A stretch of 64,000 nucleotides of DNA from Pseudomonas sp. MAG733B (lineage in GTDB: Bacteria; Pseudomonadota; Gammaproteobacteria; Pseudomonadales; Pseudomonadaceae): the NCBI RefSeq assembly GCF_036884845.1, contig NZ_CP145732.1, positions 2,852,001 through 2,916,000 on the forward strand, in the 5' to 3' direction. This document shows positions 18,826 to 28,537 of the stretch, piece by piece. The notes beneath the pieces were generated by a model. That model was not told the DNA's origin. It did not search any database and worked only from the letters and a program-made list of their open reading frames with translations. A program made the position numbers and the translations under genes. Position 1 is the stretch's first letter; every line of letters starts with the position of its first letter.

Positions 18826-19548
18826 TTACGGCATTTCCGGCAACTCTTGCGGGCGCAAGTCGAACACCAATACTTCGGCATCCACACCGTTGCACAACGT
18901 CAGCACCTGTTCCTTGCGAACCCGCACACCATCGCCTTCCTGCAACGGCTGGCCGTTGAGCTCGACACTGCCCCGTGCCACATGCACGTAGGCGTAGCGG
19001 TCGGCGGCCAGTTCCAGGGTGGCGCTTTCCTTGCCGTCGATCAGGGCGGCATACACCCGCGCATCCTGGCGAACCTTCAGCGAACCCTTGGCGCCGTCGG
19101 GCGAGATGATCAGTTGCAGGCGACCGCGTTTTTTCTGCGTGCTGAAGTGCTCTTGCTGGTAGCGCGGTTTGGCGCCGCTGACCTCCGGTACGATCCAGAT
19201 TTGCAGGAAGTGCACGGGCCGCTTGTCCGAGTGGTTGTATTCACTGTGCGCCACGCCGCTGCCGGCACTCATCAACTGCACGTCGCCGGGACGGATCACC
19301 GAGCCGGTGCCCAGGGTGTCCTTGTGTTCCAGCGCACCTTCGAGCACATAGGAAAAAATCTCCATGTCGCGGTGCGGGTGCTGGCCGAAACCTTTACCGG
19401 CGGCGACGCGGTCATCGTTGATCACCAGCAGGTCGGAAAAACCCTGTTCTTTCGGGTTGCGGTAGTTGGCGAAGGAAAAGGTGTGGAACGACTTCAACCA
19501 GCCATGGTTGGCCATGCCACGATCAGAAGCTTTGCGAAGGGTCAGCAT
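18826..19548 (-). CDS. Pirin family protein (bicupin)
   Basis: This 240-residue protein is a YhhW/YhaK-like pirin. The N-terminal cupin holds the metal ligands His57, His59, His101 and Glu103, in GFGQHPHRDMEIFSYVLEG and SGVAHSEYNHS. The C-terminal cupin is shorter and lacks the set. Relatives act as quercetinase-like dioxygenases or metal sensors; which applies here is not shown. AGGAG precedes the ATG. It is bounded on both sides by REPINs, so it stands alone. Confidence 0.9.
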   Translation of the reverse strand: MLTLRKASDRGMANHGWLKSFHTFSFANYRNPKEQGFSDLLVINDDRVAAGKGFGQHPHRDMEIFSYVLEGALEHKDTLGTGSVIRPGDVQLMSAGSGVAHSEYNHSDKRPVHFLQIWIVPEVSGAKPRYQQEHFSTQKKRGRLQLIISPDGAKGSLKVRQDARVYAALIDGKESATLELAADRYAYVHVARGSVELNGQPLQEGDGVRVRKEQVLTLCNGVDAEVLVFDLRPQELPEMP

Positions 19549-19697
19549 GATGAATTCTCCTGCGGGGACGTTGATTCGTCCGAGTGAGGAGAAGGTTAAT
19601 GGTTACTGGTTGGTGCAATAAGTAGATGAAAATTGAAAGACTGTCTCGATTGAGTTGACAGTTGTAGGTCACATGAACCACCGGTGTTTGCACAAAA

Positions 19698-19791
19698 CCT
19701 GTGCGAGCGAGCTTGCTCGCGATGGCGGCTTCACATTCAATAGGTGCGTCGACTGATCCACCGCTATCGCGAGCAAGCTCGCTCCCACAGG
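19698..19791. repeat. REPIN
   Basis: Inverted arms CTGTGCGAGCGAGCTTGCTC and GAGCAAGCTCGCTCCCACAG enclose about 50 bases in the gap between the pirin gene and the GlxA-like gene. Confidence 0.8.
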
Positions 19792-19839
19792 GAACCGCGT
19801 TCGCTAAGCCTTTTGTTCAATTACTGTGATCTTTAACCC

Positions 19840-20790
19840 ATGAAAACCGTGGCAATGGTGCTGTTCCCCAACTTCCTCCTGCTCGACATGGCCGGGCCGA
19901 TGGAGGTGTTTTCCATCGCCAACCGTTACCTGAAACCCGACGATCATTATGTGCTGTCGACCATCGGCACCGAGCCCGGTGCACTGCGGGCGTCCAACGG
20001 GGTGAGCGTGCACGCTGATGTGCACATCGATCAGGCCTGCGACGGCTATGACCTGTTGCTGGTGCCCGGTGGTCCCGGTGCCTACAACGAAAACCATCCG
20101 CCGCTGCTCGACTGGCTCAGGCACAACGTCGGCCGGTCCGCCGGTTATGGCTCGATCTGCACCGGGGCCTTCGTATTGGGGCATGCGGGGTTGCTCGACG
20201 GCTATCGGGTGACGACGCACTGGCATTACACCGAGCGGCTGATCAAGGCGTTCCCGACGGCCACCGTCGAGACTGACCAGATCTTCATTCAGGACCGCAA
20301 CCTGATCACCTCCGGCGGCGTCACGGCCGGGATCGACCTGGCGTTGTCGGTGGTCGCTCGGGACCATGGCAAGAAAGTCGCCCAGGACGTGGCCAAAGTG
20401 TTGTTGGTGGTGATGAAACGCCAGGGTGGCCAGGCGCAGTTCAGTCCGTTGATGGCGGCGGTGGCGCCTCACGAAACGGCGATCACCCGGGTGCAGAACC
20501 ATGTGCTCGAACACCTCGACGAAACCTTCGGCATCGAACGCATGGCCGGTCTGGCCGCCATGAGCCCGCGTCACTTCGCCAGGGTCTTCGCCCGTGAAGT
20601 GGGCATGACGCCCATGGAGTTCCTGCAAAGTGCGCGCATCGATAGCGCGCGCAACCTGCTGGAAACCACGGAGCTGCCACTCAAGACCGTGGCTTTCAAA
20701 AGCGGCTTCGGCAGCGTGCGACACATGCGTTTTTTGTTCAGTGAAAAACTCGGCCTGACCCCGACCCAGTACCGCGAGCAGTTCAGCTAG
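19840..20790 (+). CDS. GlxA-type regulator (DJ-1/PfpI domain plus AraC helix-turn-helix)
   Basis: The 316-residue protein has an N-terminal DJ-1/PfpI amidase-like domain (residues 1-180) with LLLVPGGPGAY and a retained nucleophile-position Cys107 in GSICTGAF. The C-terminal AraC double helix-turn-helix is FGIERMAGLAAMSPRHFARV and LKTVAFKSGFGSVRHMRFLF. Such proteins sense small metabolites in Pseudomonas (CdhR, GbdR and ArgR are relatives). Its target is not obvious. It is followed by a regulator gene on the same strand 160 bases away. Confidence 0.85.
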   Translation: MKTVAMVLFPNFLLLDMAGPMEVFSIANRYLKPDDHYVLSTIGTEPGALRASNGVSVHADVHIDQACDGYDLLLVPGGPGAYNENHPPLLDWLRHNVGRSAGYGSICTGAFVLGHAGLLDGYRVTTHWHYTERLIKAFPTATVETDQIFIQDRNLITSGGVTAGIDLALSVVARDHGKKVAQDVAKVLLVVMKRQGGQAQFSPLMAAVAPHETAITRVQNHVLEHLDETFGIERMAGLAAMSPRHFARVFAREVGMTPMEFLQSARIDSARNLLETTELPLKTVAFKSGFGSVRHMRFLFSEKLGLTPTQYREQFS

Positions 20791-20950
20791 CGCCCTTGGC
20801 CGTTGTGCGCACCGTTATGGCCGGTACGCTCCTCCCGTGGCAGTTGTACCGTCACCGAGGCCTGCCAAGATAGCCGAGAACTCATTGCAAGGAAGGTACG
20901 GAGCCTGGATGGACTCGCGTGCCGAGCAGGCTCCCGGCGGGTGAACGTGC

Positions 20951-22423
20951 ATGAACAGCATTAGAGACTTACACAGCGACACGGTGCTGCGCTTCGGCCC
21001 CTACGCGTTCCACCTGAATCAGCGACTGGTTCTGGAAGGCGATCAACCGCTGCGGCTGGGTGGGCGGGCGCTGGATATCTTGCAGGTGCTGGTCGAACAC
21101 GCGGGCTCGGTGGTCAGCAAAGAGGAACTGATCGCACAGGTCTGGCCGCGCTCGGTGGTCGAGGAGATCAACCTGCGGGTGCACATTGCCGCCCTGCGAC
21201 GGGCCTTTCGCGACGGGCAGAACGGCCATTGCTACATCGTCAATATTCCCCAGCGCGGCTACAGCTTTGTCGCGCCGGTACAGCAGGCATCGGAGCTCAC
21301 GCCGATCTCGCTTGAAAACCTGCACAAACCCCAACATAACCTGCCGGCGCGGCTGACCCCGGTCACCGGGCGTGATGCGGTAGTCGGCAGTCTCGTGCGG
21401 CAGTTGCCGGTGCGGCGCTTCATGACCCTGGTCGGGCCGTGTGGCATCGGCAAGACCACCGTCGCGCTGCGGGTCGGTGAACTGCTGTTACAGCATTATC
21501 GCGAAGGCGTGTGGCTGGTGGACCTGGCCACCATCGATGACCCCGCGCAGTTGGTCGATCACCTGACGCGAACCCTGGGATTGAACGTCGGCACCACCCT
21601 GGAGGCGCTCGGGCAATGGCATGCGTTATTGATCCTCGATAACTGCGAACATTTGCTGGAACGCTGCCGGACCCTGATCGAAGCGCTGCTGGCCTCGGCG
21701 CCACGCTTGTCGATTCTGGTCACCAGCCGCGAGCAGCTGCTGGCGAGCGGCGAAACACTCCTGCCGTTGCCGCCGCTGGTGGTGCCGCCCGTCTCGGCGT
21801 TACGCAGCATCGAGGAGTTCATGGGGTATTCGGCGGTGCAGCTGTTCGTCAGCCGTGCCCGGGCCCGTCAGCAAGGGTTTGCTCTGCGCGAACAGGACCT
21901 CAAGGCTGTACGCGAAATCTGTCGACGGCTCGATGGTTTGCCCCTGGCGATCGAGCTGGCGGCGGCGCAGATCGACGCGCTGGCGCTGGTGGGGTTGCAA
22001 GCGCAACTGGACAACTGTTTTCAACTGCTGACCCAAGGTCGGCGCACGGCCGTCCCGCGACACCAGACCCTCAAGGCCGCGCTCGACTGGAGCTACGAAC
22101 GGCTGAGCCCGGCTGAGCAAACCGTGTTGCAGCGCCTGGCGGTGTTCAAGTCAGCGTTCACCCTGGACGCGGCGATGGGCGTCGTCAGTTGCGCCACATT
22201 GCTGCCAGCGAACCTGAACGGCGTGATGGACAGTCTTGTGCTCAAGTCGCTGTTGTCACTGGAGCAGGGTAACGGCGTGAGTCGATTCCGCTTCCTCAAC
22301 ACCACGCGCAGTTATGCCCTGGAAAAACTTGAACACAGTGGCGCGTTGCGCTCGGTCGAAATGCGCTATGCCGGTTACATCAGTCATACGCAGCAACCGT
22401 CAGACCGGCACGTCGCTCTGTAA
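20951..22423 (+). CDS. Winged-helix regulator with STAND-type ATPase domain, short paralogue
   Basis: The N-terminal domain (about residues 10-105) is an OmpR/PhoB-like Trans_reg_C winged helix with VVEEINLRVHIAALRRAF and GYSFVAP. It is followed by a P-loop ATPase of the NB-ARC/STAND kind: GPCGIGKTT at 162-170 and LLILDNCEHLLE as Walker B. The 490-residue protein is clearly paralogous to the convergent 932-residue neighbour. It stops where that protein enters its long helical-repeat region, so it lacks the likely sensor part. It may be a natural short form or a truncated copy. Confidence 0.8.
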   Translation: MNSIRDLHSDTVLRFGPYAFHLNQRLVLEGDQPLRLGGRALDILQVLVEHAGSVVSKEELIAQVWPRSVVEEINLRVHIAALRRAFRDGQNGHCYIVNIPQRGYSFVAPVQQASELTPISLENLHKPQHNLPARLTPVTGRDAVVGSLVRQLPVRRFMTLVGPCGIGKTTVALRVGELLLQHYREGVWLVDLATIDDPAQLVDHLTRTLGLNVGTTLEALGQWHALLILDNCEHLLERCRTLIEALLASAPRLSILVTSREQLLASGETLLPLPPLVVPPVSALRSIEEFMGYSAVQLFVSRARARQQGFALREQDLKAVREICRRLDGLPLAIELAAAQIDALALVGLQAQLDNCFQLLTQGRRTAVPRHQTLKAALDWSYERLSPAEQTVLQRLAVFKSAFTLDAAMGVVSCATLLPANLNGVMDSLVLKSLLSLEQGNGVSRFRFLNTTRSYALEKLEHSGALRSVEMRYAGYISHTQQPSDRHVAL

Positions 22424-25198
22424 CTCGTCGAGCAAGCGTCGTACGGCCTTCAAGTCGGGCGTGGCATGACCTTCGGTGAAGCGCTGGTAGATCGGCGCCA
22501 GTAGCGTATGGGCCTGGCGGTAGCGGCCCTGACGCTGCCAAAGTCGCGCCAGCGAAGTGGCGCTGCGCAGTTCCCAGGCCAGTGCGCCCTGGGATTTCGC
22601 CACGTTGATTGCCTTGATCAGCACGGTTTCGGCGACGCAGTTTTTTACCGGGCAATCGGCAGCCAACAACCCATCGGCGCGAGCCCGCAGAATCTCTGCG
22701 GTGCTCCAGCCGGCGGCGCCGCTGTCAGCGCGTTGCAGCAGATCATCATCGACGAACGCGGTGTCCAGCGTGACCATGATTTCCTTGATCAGGCCGACAC
22801 CCGGATGGCGCGGCGCAGCGGCACGATCAATGACCTGCGCGTAGTGTTGCGCCCAGTTGTAAAACAGCTGTACCGAGTGTTTCTGCGCCTGCTCCAGCAG
22901 CAACTGCAATAACTCGCGGGCAGTGCGGGTGTTGCCGTTGTAGTGGGCGATCAGGCAACCCGCGAGCGCCAGGGTGTAGCAGATCGAGGTGCCGTGGTTG
23001 ATCTGCAGGGCAATGTCCAATGCCTGGCGGGCCGTGCGCCAGGCCTGTTCCGGTTGGCCCCGCAGCCAGAGGATGCGCGCGAGGATGGTCAGGGCGGCGA
23101 CGCTCTGGTCGTATTGCACGCCAAAGCCGTGGGTGAAACGGTTGATATGGCCGCTGTGGGCCATGCGCTGGATTACTTCTTCGGCATTGAGCCGGGCGCG
23201 TTGCTGATCCCCGGCAAAGTGTAGGGCCAGCACCCGCAGACGATGGGTGCTCAGCGACAGCACCGGGTCGCCATGCAGGCCCAAACGGTCGAATTGCTGG
23301 CTCTGTTCCAGGGCCATTTGATAATGGCCGCAGCTGAGGTTGACCGCCATGTGCCCGGAGACGGCGCGCAACTCGCCGACCACGTCATTGCACTCTTTGG
23401 CCAGGGTTCTGGCGGTGACGAAAGCCCCGATGGTTTCAGCGCTGCCGCCCTGGGCGTGGTAGCAGGCACTGCCGAGGGCCAGTTTCAGGGACATTTTCAA
23501 ACGCGGGCACGGCTCGGCGGCCGCATCGAGCAGGGCCAGGGCCTTGCGCACGTAACCACCGTGTTCGCGAAGCAAGGACAGTTCTTGCCAGAGCGGTGTG
23601 GAGGCCGCCGTCAGCTGGATCGCCAGCGCCTGCGGTCCCCGCGCATTCAAGCCCCAATCGAGGGCCGCGCGAATGTCCTCCAGGCCTCGGGCGTAACGCT
23701 CGATCCACAGCGCTGTCGGAATCAACTCCCAATCTTCTTGCGCTTGCTGCATCAGCGTCAGGCAACGCTGCGCGTGGCGTTCGCGGGTGCCGGGCAGTTC
23801 GGTGGTCTGTTCGAGTTTTTCCAGGGCATAGCTGCGGGTGGTGTCGAGCAGGCGGTAGAACACGTCTTCGTCGCCAACGTCCACGCTCAACAGGGATTTG
23901 GCCACCAGTTGCGTGATCGAACCGAACACTTCGCCGGGCTCGATGTGTTCGCCGACGATCACCGCAGCGGCTGACGCCAGGGTAAAGCCACCGCGGAACA
24001 CGCCCAGTCGGCGCAAGCAAGTCTGTTCGCAGGCATTGAGCAGTTCGAAGCTCCAGTCCAGCGTGGCGTGCAGCGTTTGATGGCGGGCGAGGGTCGTCTG
24101 GCTGCTGTGGGTGAGCAGGCGAAAACTGTCTTGCAGTTGCGCGAGCAAACCGTCGAGGCCAAGGCTGGCGACTTGCGCGGCGGCCAGTTCCAGCGCCAGC
24201 GGAATTCCGTCGAGGCGCCGGCAGATATCGATCAGTAGCGGTAATTGGGCATCGTGCAGTTCGAAGTTGTCATGACTGGCCATGGCTCGCTCGACGAACA
24301 ACTGCAACGCGGAAAAACTCAAGGCCTGAGCGCGATCAAGCACGGCAATCGGAGGAGGGCAGTCCAGCGATTCCAGGCGCTGGACGAATTCGCCCTCGGC
24401 CCGCAGGCTCTCGCGGCTGGTGGCTAGAATGTGCACGTGCGGCGCGCCACGCAGCAGGTTTTCACACAGCAGCGCCACGCTGTCGATCAGGTGTTCGCAG
24501 TTGTCGATGACCAGCAGCAGCTGTCGCTCGCGCAGGAACAGGGCGAGTCCACTCATCGGTTCGCTGTCGTGCAGGGACAGGCCCAGCAGCGTGGCCAAGT
24601 GGCCGCTGATCATCAACGGGTCGTTGATCGGCGCCAGGTCCAGCAGGCGAATGCCGTCGCGGTAGCGGCCGATCAGTTGTTCGGCGACGCGCAGGGCCAC
24701 GGTGGTCTTGCCGATGCCACCGGGGCCGACCAGGGTGATGAAACGCTGGCGCGGCAGTTGCGTCACCAGATTGTCGACCAGCGCCTGGCGGCCGATCAGC
24801 CGGGTATGACGCACGGGCAGGTTGTGACCGTTCGATTCAATCGTGTCGCCTGCCGGGTGCTGTTCGACATGTTCCAGCGAGTAAGGCGCGACAAAGCTGT
24901 ACCCGCGCTGGGCTACGGTGACGATGTAGCGCTGGCCGGCCTGGCCGTCGCCGAGGGCCTTGCGCAGGGCCGCCATGTGCACTCGCAGGTTGATTTCTTC
25001 GACTACGCTGTCAGGCCAGACTTCGGCGATCAGTTGCTGCTTGCTGACCACGTTCCCGGCGTGTTCCAGCAGGATCAACAGGATGTCCATGGCCCGTCGG
25101 CCCAGGCGCAGGGGCTGGTCGGCCTCCATCACCAGGCGTTGTCCGGGGTAGATCCTGTAGGGGCCGAAATGCACAGCCTGTTCGAGGGCAAGGGTCAA
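22400..25198 (-). CDS. Winged-helix regulator with STAND-type ATPase and helical-repeat domain
   Basis: The 932-residue protein has a Trans_reg_C domain at the N-terminus, an ATPase with GPGGIGKTT and LLLVIDNCEHLID, and about 430 residues of alpha-helical, TPR-like repeats that should bind the signal. The start is a TTG with AGGAG eight bases upstream. It is divergent from the WrbA-like gene, and a 20-bp motif in the shared region recurs at the other end of the oxidant cluster. That makes it the best candidate to control the cluster. Its 3' end overlaps its shorter paralogue by 24 bases. Confidence 0.85.
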   Translation of the reverse strand: MTLALEQAVHFGPYRIYPGQRLVMEADQPLRLGRRAMDILLILLEHAGNVVSKQQLIAEVWPDSVVEEINLRVHMAALRKALGDGQAGQRYIVTVAQRGYSFVAPYSLEHVEQHPAGDTIESNGHNLPVRHTRLIGRQALVDNLVTQLPRQRFITLVGPGGIGKTTVALRVAEQLIGRYRDGIRLLDLAPINDPLMISGHLATLLGLSLHDSEPMSGLALFLRERQLLLVIDNCEHLIDSVALLCENLLRGAPHVHILATSRESLRAEGEFVQRLESLDCPPPIAVLDRAQALSFSALQLFVERAMASHDNFELHDAQLPLLIDICRRLDGIPLALELAAAQVASLGLDGLLAQLQDSFRLLTHSSQTTLARHQTLHATLDWSFELLNACEQTCLRRLGVFRGGFTLASAAAVIVGEHIEPGEVFGSITQLVAKSLLSVDVGDEDVFYRLLDTTRSYALEKLEQTTELPGTRERHAQRCLTLMQQAQEDWELIPTALWIERYARGLEDIRAALDWGLNARGPQALAIQLTAASTPLWQELSLLREHGGYVRKALALLDAAAEPCPRLKMSLKLALGSACYHAQGGSAETIGAFVTARTLAKECNDVVGELRAVSGHMAVNLSCGHYQMALEQSQQFDRLGLHGDPVLSLSTHRLRVLALHFAGDQQRARLNAEEVIQRMAHSGHINRFTHGFGVQYDQSVAALTILARILWLRGQPEQAWRTARQALDIALQINHGTSICYTLALAGCLIAHYNGNTRTARELLQLLLEQAQKHSVQLFYNWAQHYAQVIDRAAAPRHPGVGLIKEIMVTLDTAFVDDDLLQRADSGAAGWSTAEILRARADGLLAADCPVKNCVAETVLIKAINVAKSQGALAWELRSATSLARLWQRQGRYRQAHTLLAPIYQRFTEGHATPDLKAVRRLLDELQSDVPV

Positions 25199-25398
25199 CG
25201 GGTCACTCCTGGTTGCATCCGTCTAGATCGCGGTTTTCGAGCATATTCCTCAGGTTTTTTGTCGAGCGCAATGCAGTGGCCGGCTGACTGCCGGGTGTTC
25301 GCTGCGACTGCCGGTTTCCCAGCATAGTCGGTGGGTTGCGTGTTTGTTGGGCGCGGCGTCGGAAAAGCGGCAGGAAGGGCTTTTGGCGCATTGAGGAA

Positions 25399-25418
25399 AA
25401 TTAACAACGTTTAACTCG
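25399..25418. promoter_or_regulatory. 20-bp motif, copy 1 (inverted relative to copy 2)
   Basis: AATTAACAACGTTTAACTCG lies in the divergent promoter region of the long regulator and the flavoprotein. Its exact reverse complement is found at 28993-29012. The core TTAACAACGTTTAA is an interrupted palindrome. This looks like a shared regulator site. Confidence 0.55.
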
Positions 25419-25486
25419 TCGTGCGTCCGGTCCAGGCCCAAGACTCTGCTCCTACAGAAGGTTTAACCCATCGCAAGGACACCGGG

Positions 25487-26062
25487 ATGAGCAACGTGGT
25501 GGTGATCTATCACAGTGGCTACGGGCACACCCGGGTCTTGGCCGAAGCCGTGGCCCAGGGTGTGCAACGACATCCCGGCAGCATCTGCCGGCTGATTGCG
25601 GTCGAGGATGTCGACGAACACTGGGTCCACCTGCACCACGCTGACGCGATCATTTTCGGTGCGCCGACCTACATGGGCAGTGCCTCGGCCGCCTTCAAGG
25701 CATTCATGGAAGCGACGGCGTCCATCTATCTGGCGCAACCGTGGCGCGACAAACTGGCCGCCGGTTTCACCAATTCCGGCTGCCTGTGCGGCGACAAGCT
25801 CAATACCTTGCAGCAGATGGCGGTGTTCGCCGCTCAGCATTCGATGATCTGGGTCGGGCTCGACGTGCTGCCGGCACGCTCCGCCACCGGGCTGTTCGAC
25901 GGGCAAATGAACCGGCTCGGCAGCTCGCTGGGCGCCATGGCCCAGTCCAACGTCGAGCAGTCCCCCGATTTCGCCCCGCCCTTTGAGGACCGTTGCACCG
26001 CCGCGCACCTGGGCGAGCGGGTCGCGCGACTGGCCGAGCGAATGCGCCCCACAGCCGATTGA
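25487..26062 (+). CDS. WrbA-like flavodoxin-family NAD(P)H:quinone oxidoreductase
   Basis: The 191-residue protein starts MSNVVVIYHSGYGHTRVLAE, the FMN phosphate loop of the WrbA group. It also has AIIFGAPTYMGSASAAFKAFM, the second FMN loop of flavodoxin-like quinone reductases. These enzymes reduce quinones by two electrons and so limit redox cycling. The ATG at 25487 follows GGACACCGGG, a weak site; an upstream start at 25421 has none better. Linkage to the peroxidase-like hydrolase and catalase genes, 36 and about 930 bases further, supports an oxidant-defence role. Confidence 0.85.
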   Translation: MSNVVVIYHSGYGHTRVLAEAVAQGVQRHPGSICRLIAVEDVDEHWVHLHHADAIIFGAPTYMGSASAAFKAFMEATASIYLAQPWRDKLAAGFTNSGCLCGDKLNTLQQMAVFAAQHSMIWVGLDVLPARSATGLFDGQMNRLGSSLGAMAQSNVEQSPDFAPPFEDRCTAAHLGERVARLAERMRPTAD

Positions 26063-26098
26063 TTCACCCCCCAACCCCCACGTTAAGGAGCACGTCCC

Positions 26099-26923
26099 AT
26101 GAGCACGTTCACCACCCGCGATGGCACCGAGATTTACTACAAGGACTGGGGCACCGGTCAGCCGATTGTCTTCAGTCACGGCTGGCCGCTGAATGCCGAC
26201 AGCTGGGAATCGCAGATGATCTTCCTCGCCGACCAGGGCTACCGGGTCATCGCCCACGACCGTCGCGGTCATGGCCGTTCCAGCCAACCGTGGTCGGGCA
26301 ACGACATGGACCATTACGCCGACGATCTGGCGCAGTTGATCGAACGGCTCGATCTGCAAGACGCCGTGCTGTTCGGTTTCTCCACCGGTGGCGGCGAAGT
26401 GGCACGCTACATCGGTCGTCACGGCACCAGCCGAGTGGCCAAGGTCGGGCTGATTTCCGCAGTGCCGCCGCTGATGCTCAAGACCGCAGCCAACCCCGGT
26501 GGCCTGCCTGTCGAAGTATTCGACGGCATTCGCCAGGCGTCGCTGGTGGATCGCTCGCAGCTGTACATCGACCTCGCCAGCGGTCCGTTCTTCGGCTTCA
26601 ACAAACCGGGCGCCAAACCGTCCCAGGGCATGATCGACTGGTTCTGGATGCAAGGCATGATGGCCGGCCACAAGAACGCCTATGACTGCATCAAGGCGTT
26701 CTCGGAAACCGACTTCACCGAAGACCTGAAAAAATTCGATATCCCCACACTGGTTGTCCATGGCGACGCCGATCAGGTGGTGCCGTACGAAGCGGCGGGC
26801 ATCGCTTCGGCAGGATTGGTGAAAGGTTCTACGCTGAAGGTCTACCCCGGTGCGCCCCATGGCTTGACTGATACCCACAAGGATCAGCTCAACGCCGATC
26901 TGCTGGCGTTCCTTAAGGGTTGA
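26099..26923 (+). CDS. Alpha/beta hydrolase of the cofactor-free haloperoxidase/esterase group
   Basis: The 274-residue protein has the catalytic triad of non-haem chloroperoxidases and aryl esterases: Ser95 in GFSTGGGE, an Asp in HGDADQVVP (about 225) and His254 in GAPHGL. The oxyanion segment is [11 protein letters not shown]. Family members hydrolyse esters and, with acetate and peroxide, form peracid that halogenates substrates. It follows the flavoprotein by 36 bases and precedes a terminator, so the two form a short operon. Confidence 0.88.
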   Translation: MSTFTTRDGTEIYYKDWGTGQPIVFSHGWPLNADSWESQMIFLADQGYRVIAHDRRGHGRSSQPWSGNDMDHYADDLAQLIERLDLQDAVLFGFSTGGGEVARYIGRHGTSRVAKVGLISAVPPLMLKTAANPGGLPVEVFDGIRQASLVDRSQLYIDLASGPFFGFNKPGAKPSQGMIDWFWMQGMMAGHKNAYDCIKAFSETDFTEDLKKFDIPTLVVHGDADQVVPYEAAGIASAGLVKGSTLKVYPGAPHGLTDTHKDQLNADLLAFLKG

Positions 26924-26929
26924 TGCGCT

Positions 26930-26959
26930 CCGGCGCGGGCGTAGATCCGCGCCGGTTTT
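26930..26959 (+). terminator. Intrinsic terminator after the hydrolase gene
   Basis: CCGGCGCGG (26930-26938) pairs with CCGCGCCGG (26947-26955) and TTTT follows. It separates the two-gene operon from the catalase gene. Confidence 0.8.
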
Positions 26960-26995
26960 CGCTCCTGATGAGCTGTAACCGTCGAGAACCTGACC

Positions 26996-28438
26996 ATGAA
27001 GAAGCTGACCAACGCCACCGGCGCCCCGGTGGCCGACAACCTCAACATCCAGACCGCCGGCCCACGCGGTCCGGCGCTGTTGCAAGACATCTGGTTGCTG
27101 GAAAAACTCGCGCATTTCGACCGTGAATTGATCCCCGAACGCCGCATGCACGCCAAGGGCTCTGGCGCCTATGGCACCTTCACGGTGACCAATGACATCA
27201 CGCGTTACACAAAAGCCGACATTTTCAGCTCAGTGGGCAAGCAGACCCCGCTGTTCGTGCGTTTTTCCTCGGTGGCCGGTGAACGCGGCGCCGCCGACGC
27301 CGAGCGCGACATCCGTGGTTTCGCGGTGAAGTTCTACACCGACGAAGGCAACTGGGACATCGTCGGCAACAACACCCCGGTGTTTTTCTTCCGCGACCCG
27401 CTGCGTTTTTCCGACCTCAACCATGTGGTCAAGCGCGACCCGCGCACCGGCCTGCGCAACGCCACCAGCAACTGGGATTTCTGGACCCTGCTGCCCGAGG
27501 CGCTGCACCAGGTGACGATCGTCATGAGCGATCGCGGGATTCCCACCAGTTTCCGCCACATGCACGGCTTCGGCAGTCACACCTTCAGCCTGATCGACCG
27601 CGACAACCAGCGGGTGTGGGTGAAGTTTCATTTCGTCTGCCAGCAAGGCATCGAAAACCTGTCGGACGCCGAGGCAGCGGTGGTGGTCGGCAAGGACCGT
27701 GAAAGCAACCTGCGGGATTTGTACGAGAGCATCGAGCATGGGCATTTCCCGCAATGGAAACTGTGCATCCAGGTGATGGAAGAAGCACAGGCCAGCACCT
27801 ATCGGCACAACCCGTTCGACTTGACCAAGGTCTGGCCGCATGGCGAGTTCCCGCTGATCGAAGTCGGGACCATGGAGCTCAATCGCAACGCCGAGAACCA
27901 CTTCGCCGAAATCGAACAAGCGGCGTTTTCTCCGGCCAACGTGGTGCCCGGTGTCAGTTTCTCGCCGGACCGCATGCTCCAGGCGCGGCTGTTTTCCTAT
28001 GGCGACGCCCAGCGCTATCGCCTCGGGGTGAACTTCAATCACATCCCGGTCAACGCCCCGCGCTGTCCGCACCACAGCTATCACCGTGACGGCGCCATGC
28101 GCACCGACGGCAACCTCGGTGGCACGGCCAGTTACTTCCCAAACAGCGTCGGCGAATGGGAGGATTCCAAGGAGTTGTCCGAACCGCCGCTGCCGCTGGA
28201 AGGCTTTGCCCAGCACTACGACCATCGGCTGGAAGAGGACCACTACGAACAACCCGGCAACCTGTTCCGTTTGCTGGACCCGGCGCGCCAGCAGTTGTTG
28301 TTCGAGAACACCGCGCGGGCCATGAACGGCGTACCGCAATTGATCCGCCAGCGGCACATCGACAACTGCACCAAGGCTGACCCGGCTTATGGGCGCGGAG
28401 TGGCCGAAGCGCTGGAGCGGCTGGTGCCGTTGGGCTGA
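26996..28438 (+). CDS. Monofunctional haem catalase (small subunit)
   Basis: The 480-residue enzyme converts hydrogen peroxide to water and oxygen. The distal His52 is in [12 protein letters not shown], the distal Asn125 in [11 protein letters not shown], and the haem-ligating Tyr335 in [12 protein letters not shown]. Its length fits the small-subunit cytoplasmic catalases of the KatA kind, and there is no signal peptide. It has its own space after a terminator. With the flavoprotein and haloperoxidase-like genes it makes an oxidative-stress cluster, probably controlled through the repeated 20-bp motif. Confidence 0.95.
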   Translation: MKKLTNATGAPVADNLNIQTAGPRGPALLQDIWLLEKLAHFDRELIPERRMHAKGSGAYGTFTVTNDITRYTKADIFSSVGKQTPLFVRFSSVAGERGAADAERDIRGFAVKFYTDEGNWDIVGNNTPVFFFRDPLRFSDLNHVVKRDPRTGLRNATSNWDFWTLLPEALHQVTIVMSDRGIPTSFRHMHGFGSHTFSLIDRDNQRVWVKFHFVCQQGIENLSDAEAAVVVGKDRESNLRDLYESIEHGHFPQWKLCIQVMEEAQASTYRHNPFDLTKVWPHGEFPLIEVGTMELNRNAENHFAEIEQAAFSPANVVPGVSFSPDRMLQARLFSYGDAQRYRLGVNFNHIPVNAPRCPHHSYHRDGAMRTDGNLGGTASYFPNSVGEWEDSKELSEPPLPLEGFAQHYDHRLEEDHYEQPGNLFRLLDPARQQLLFENTARAMNGVPQLIRQRHIDNCTKADPAYGRGVAEALERLVPLG

Positions 28439-28458
28439 GGACTGTTCAAAGCAAGATC

Positions 28459-28537
28459 AAAAGATCGCAGCCTGCGGCAGCTCCTACGGGTGTACGTATT
28501 GCCTTGTAGGAGCTGCCGCAGGCTGCGATCTTTTGCT
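28459..28537. repeat. REPIN between the catalase and AraC genes
   Basis: AAAGATCGCAGCCTGCGGCA and TGCCGCAGGCTGCGATCTTT form nearly perfect arms. The element lies between convergent genes and supplies the last codons of the AraC-type gene. Confidence 0.85.

Noticed and set aside
25463..27151. 562-codon minus-strand open frame
   Set aside because: It is antisense to the flavoprotein and hydrolase genes, whose catalytic motifs are intact.
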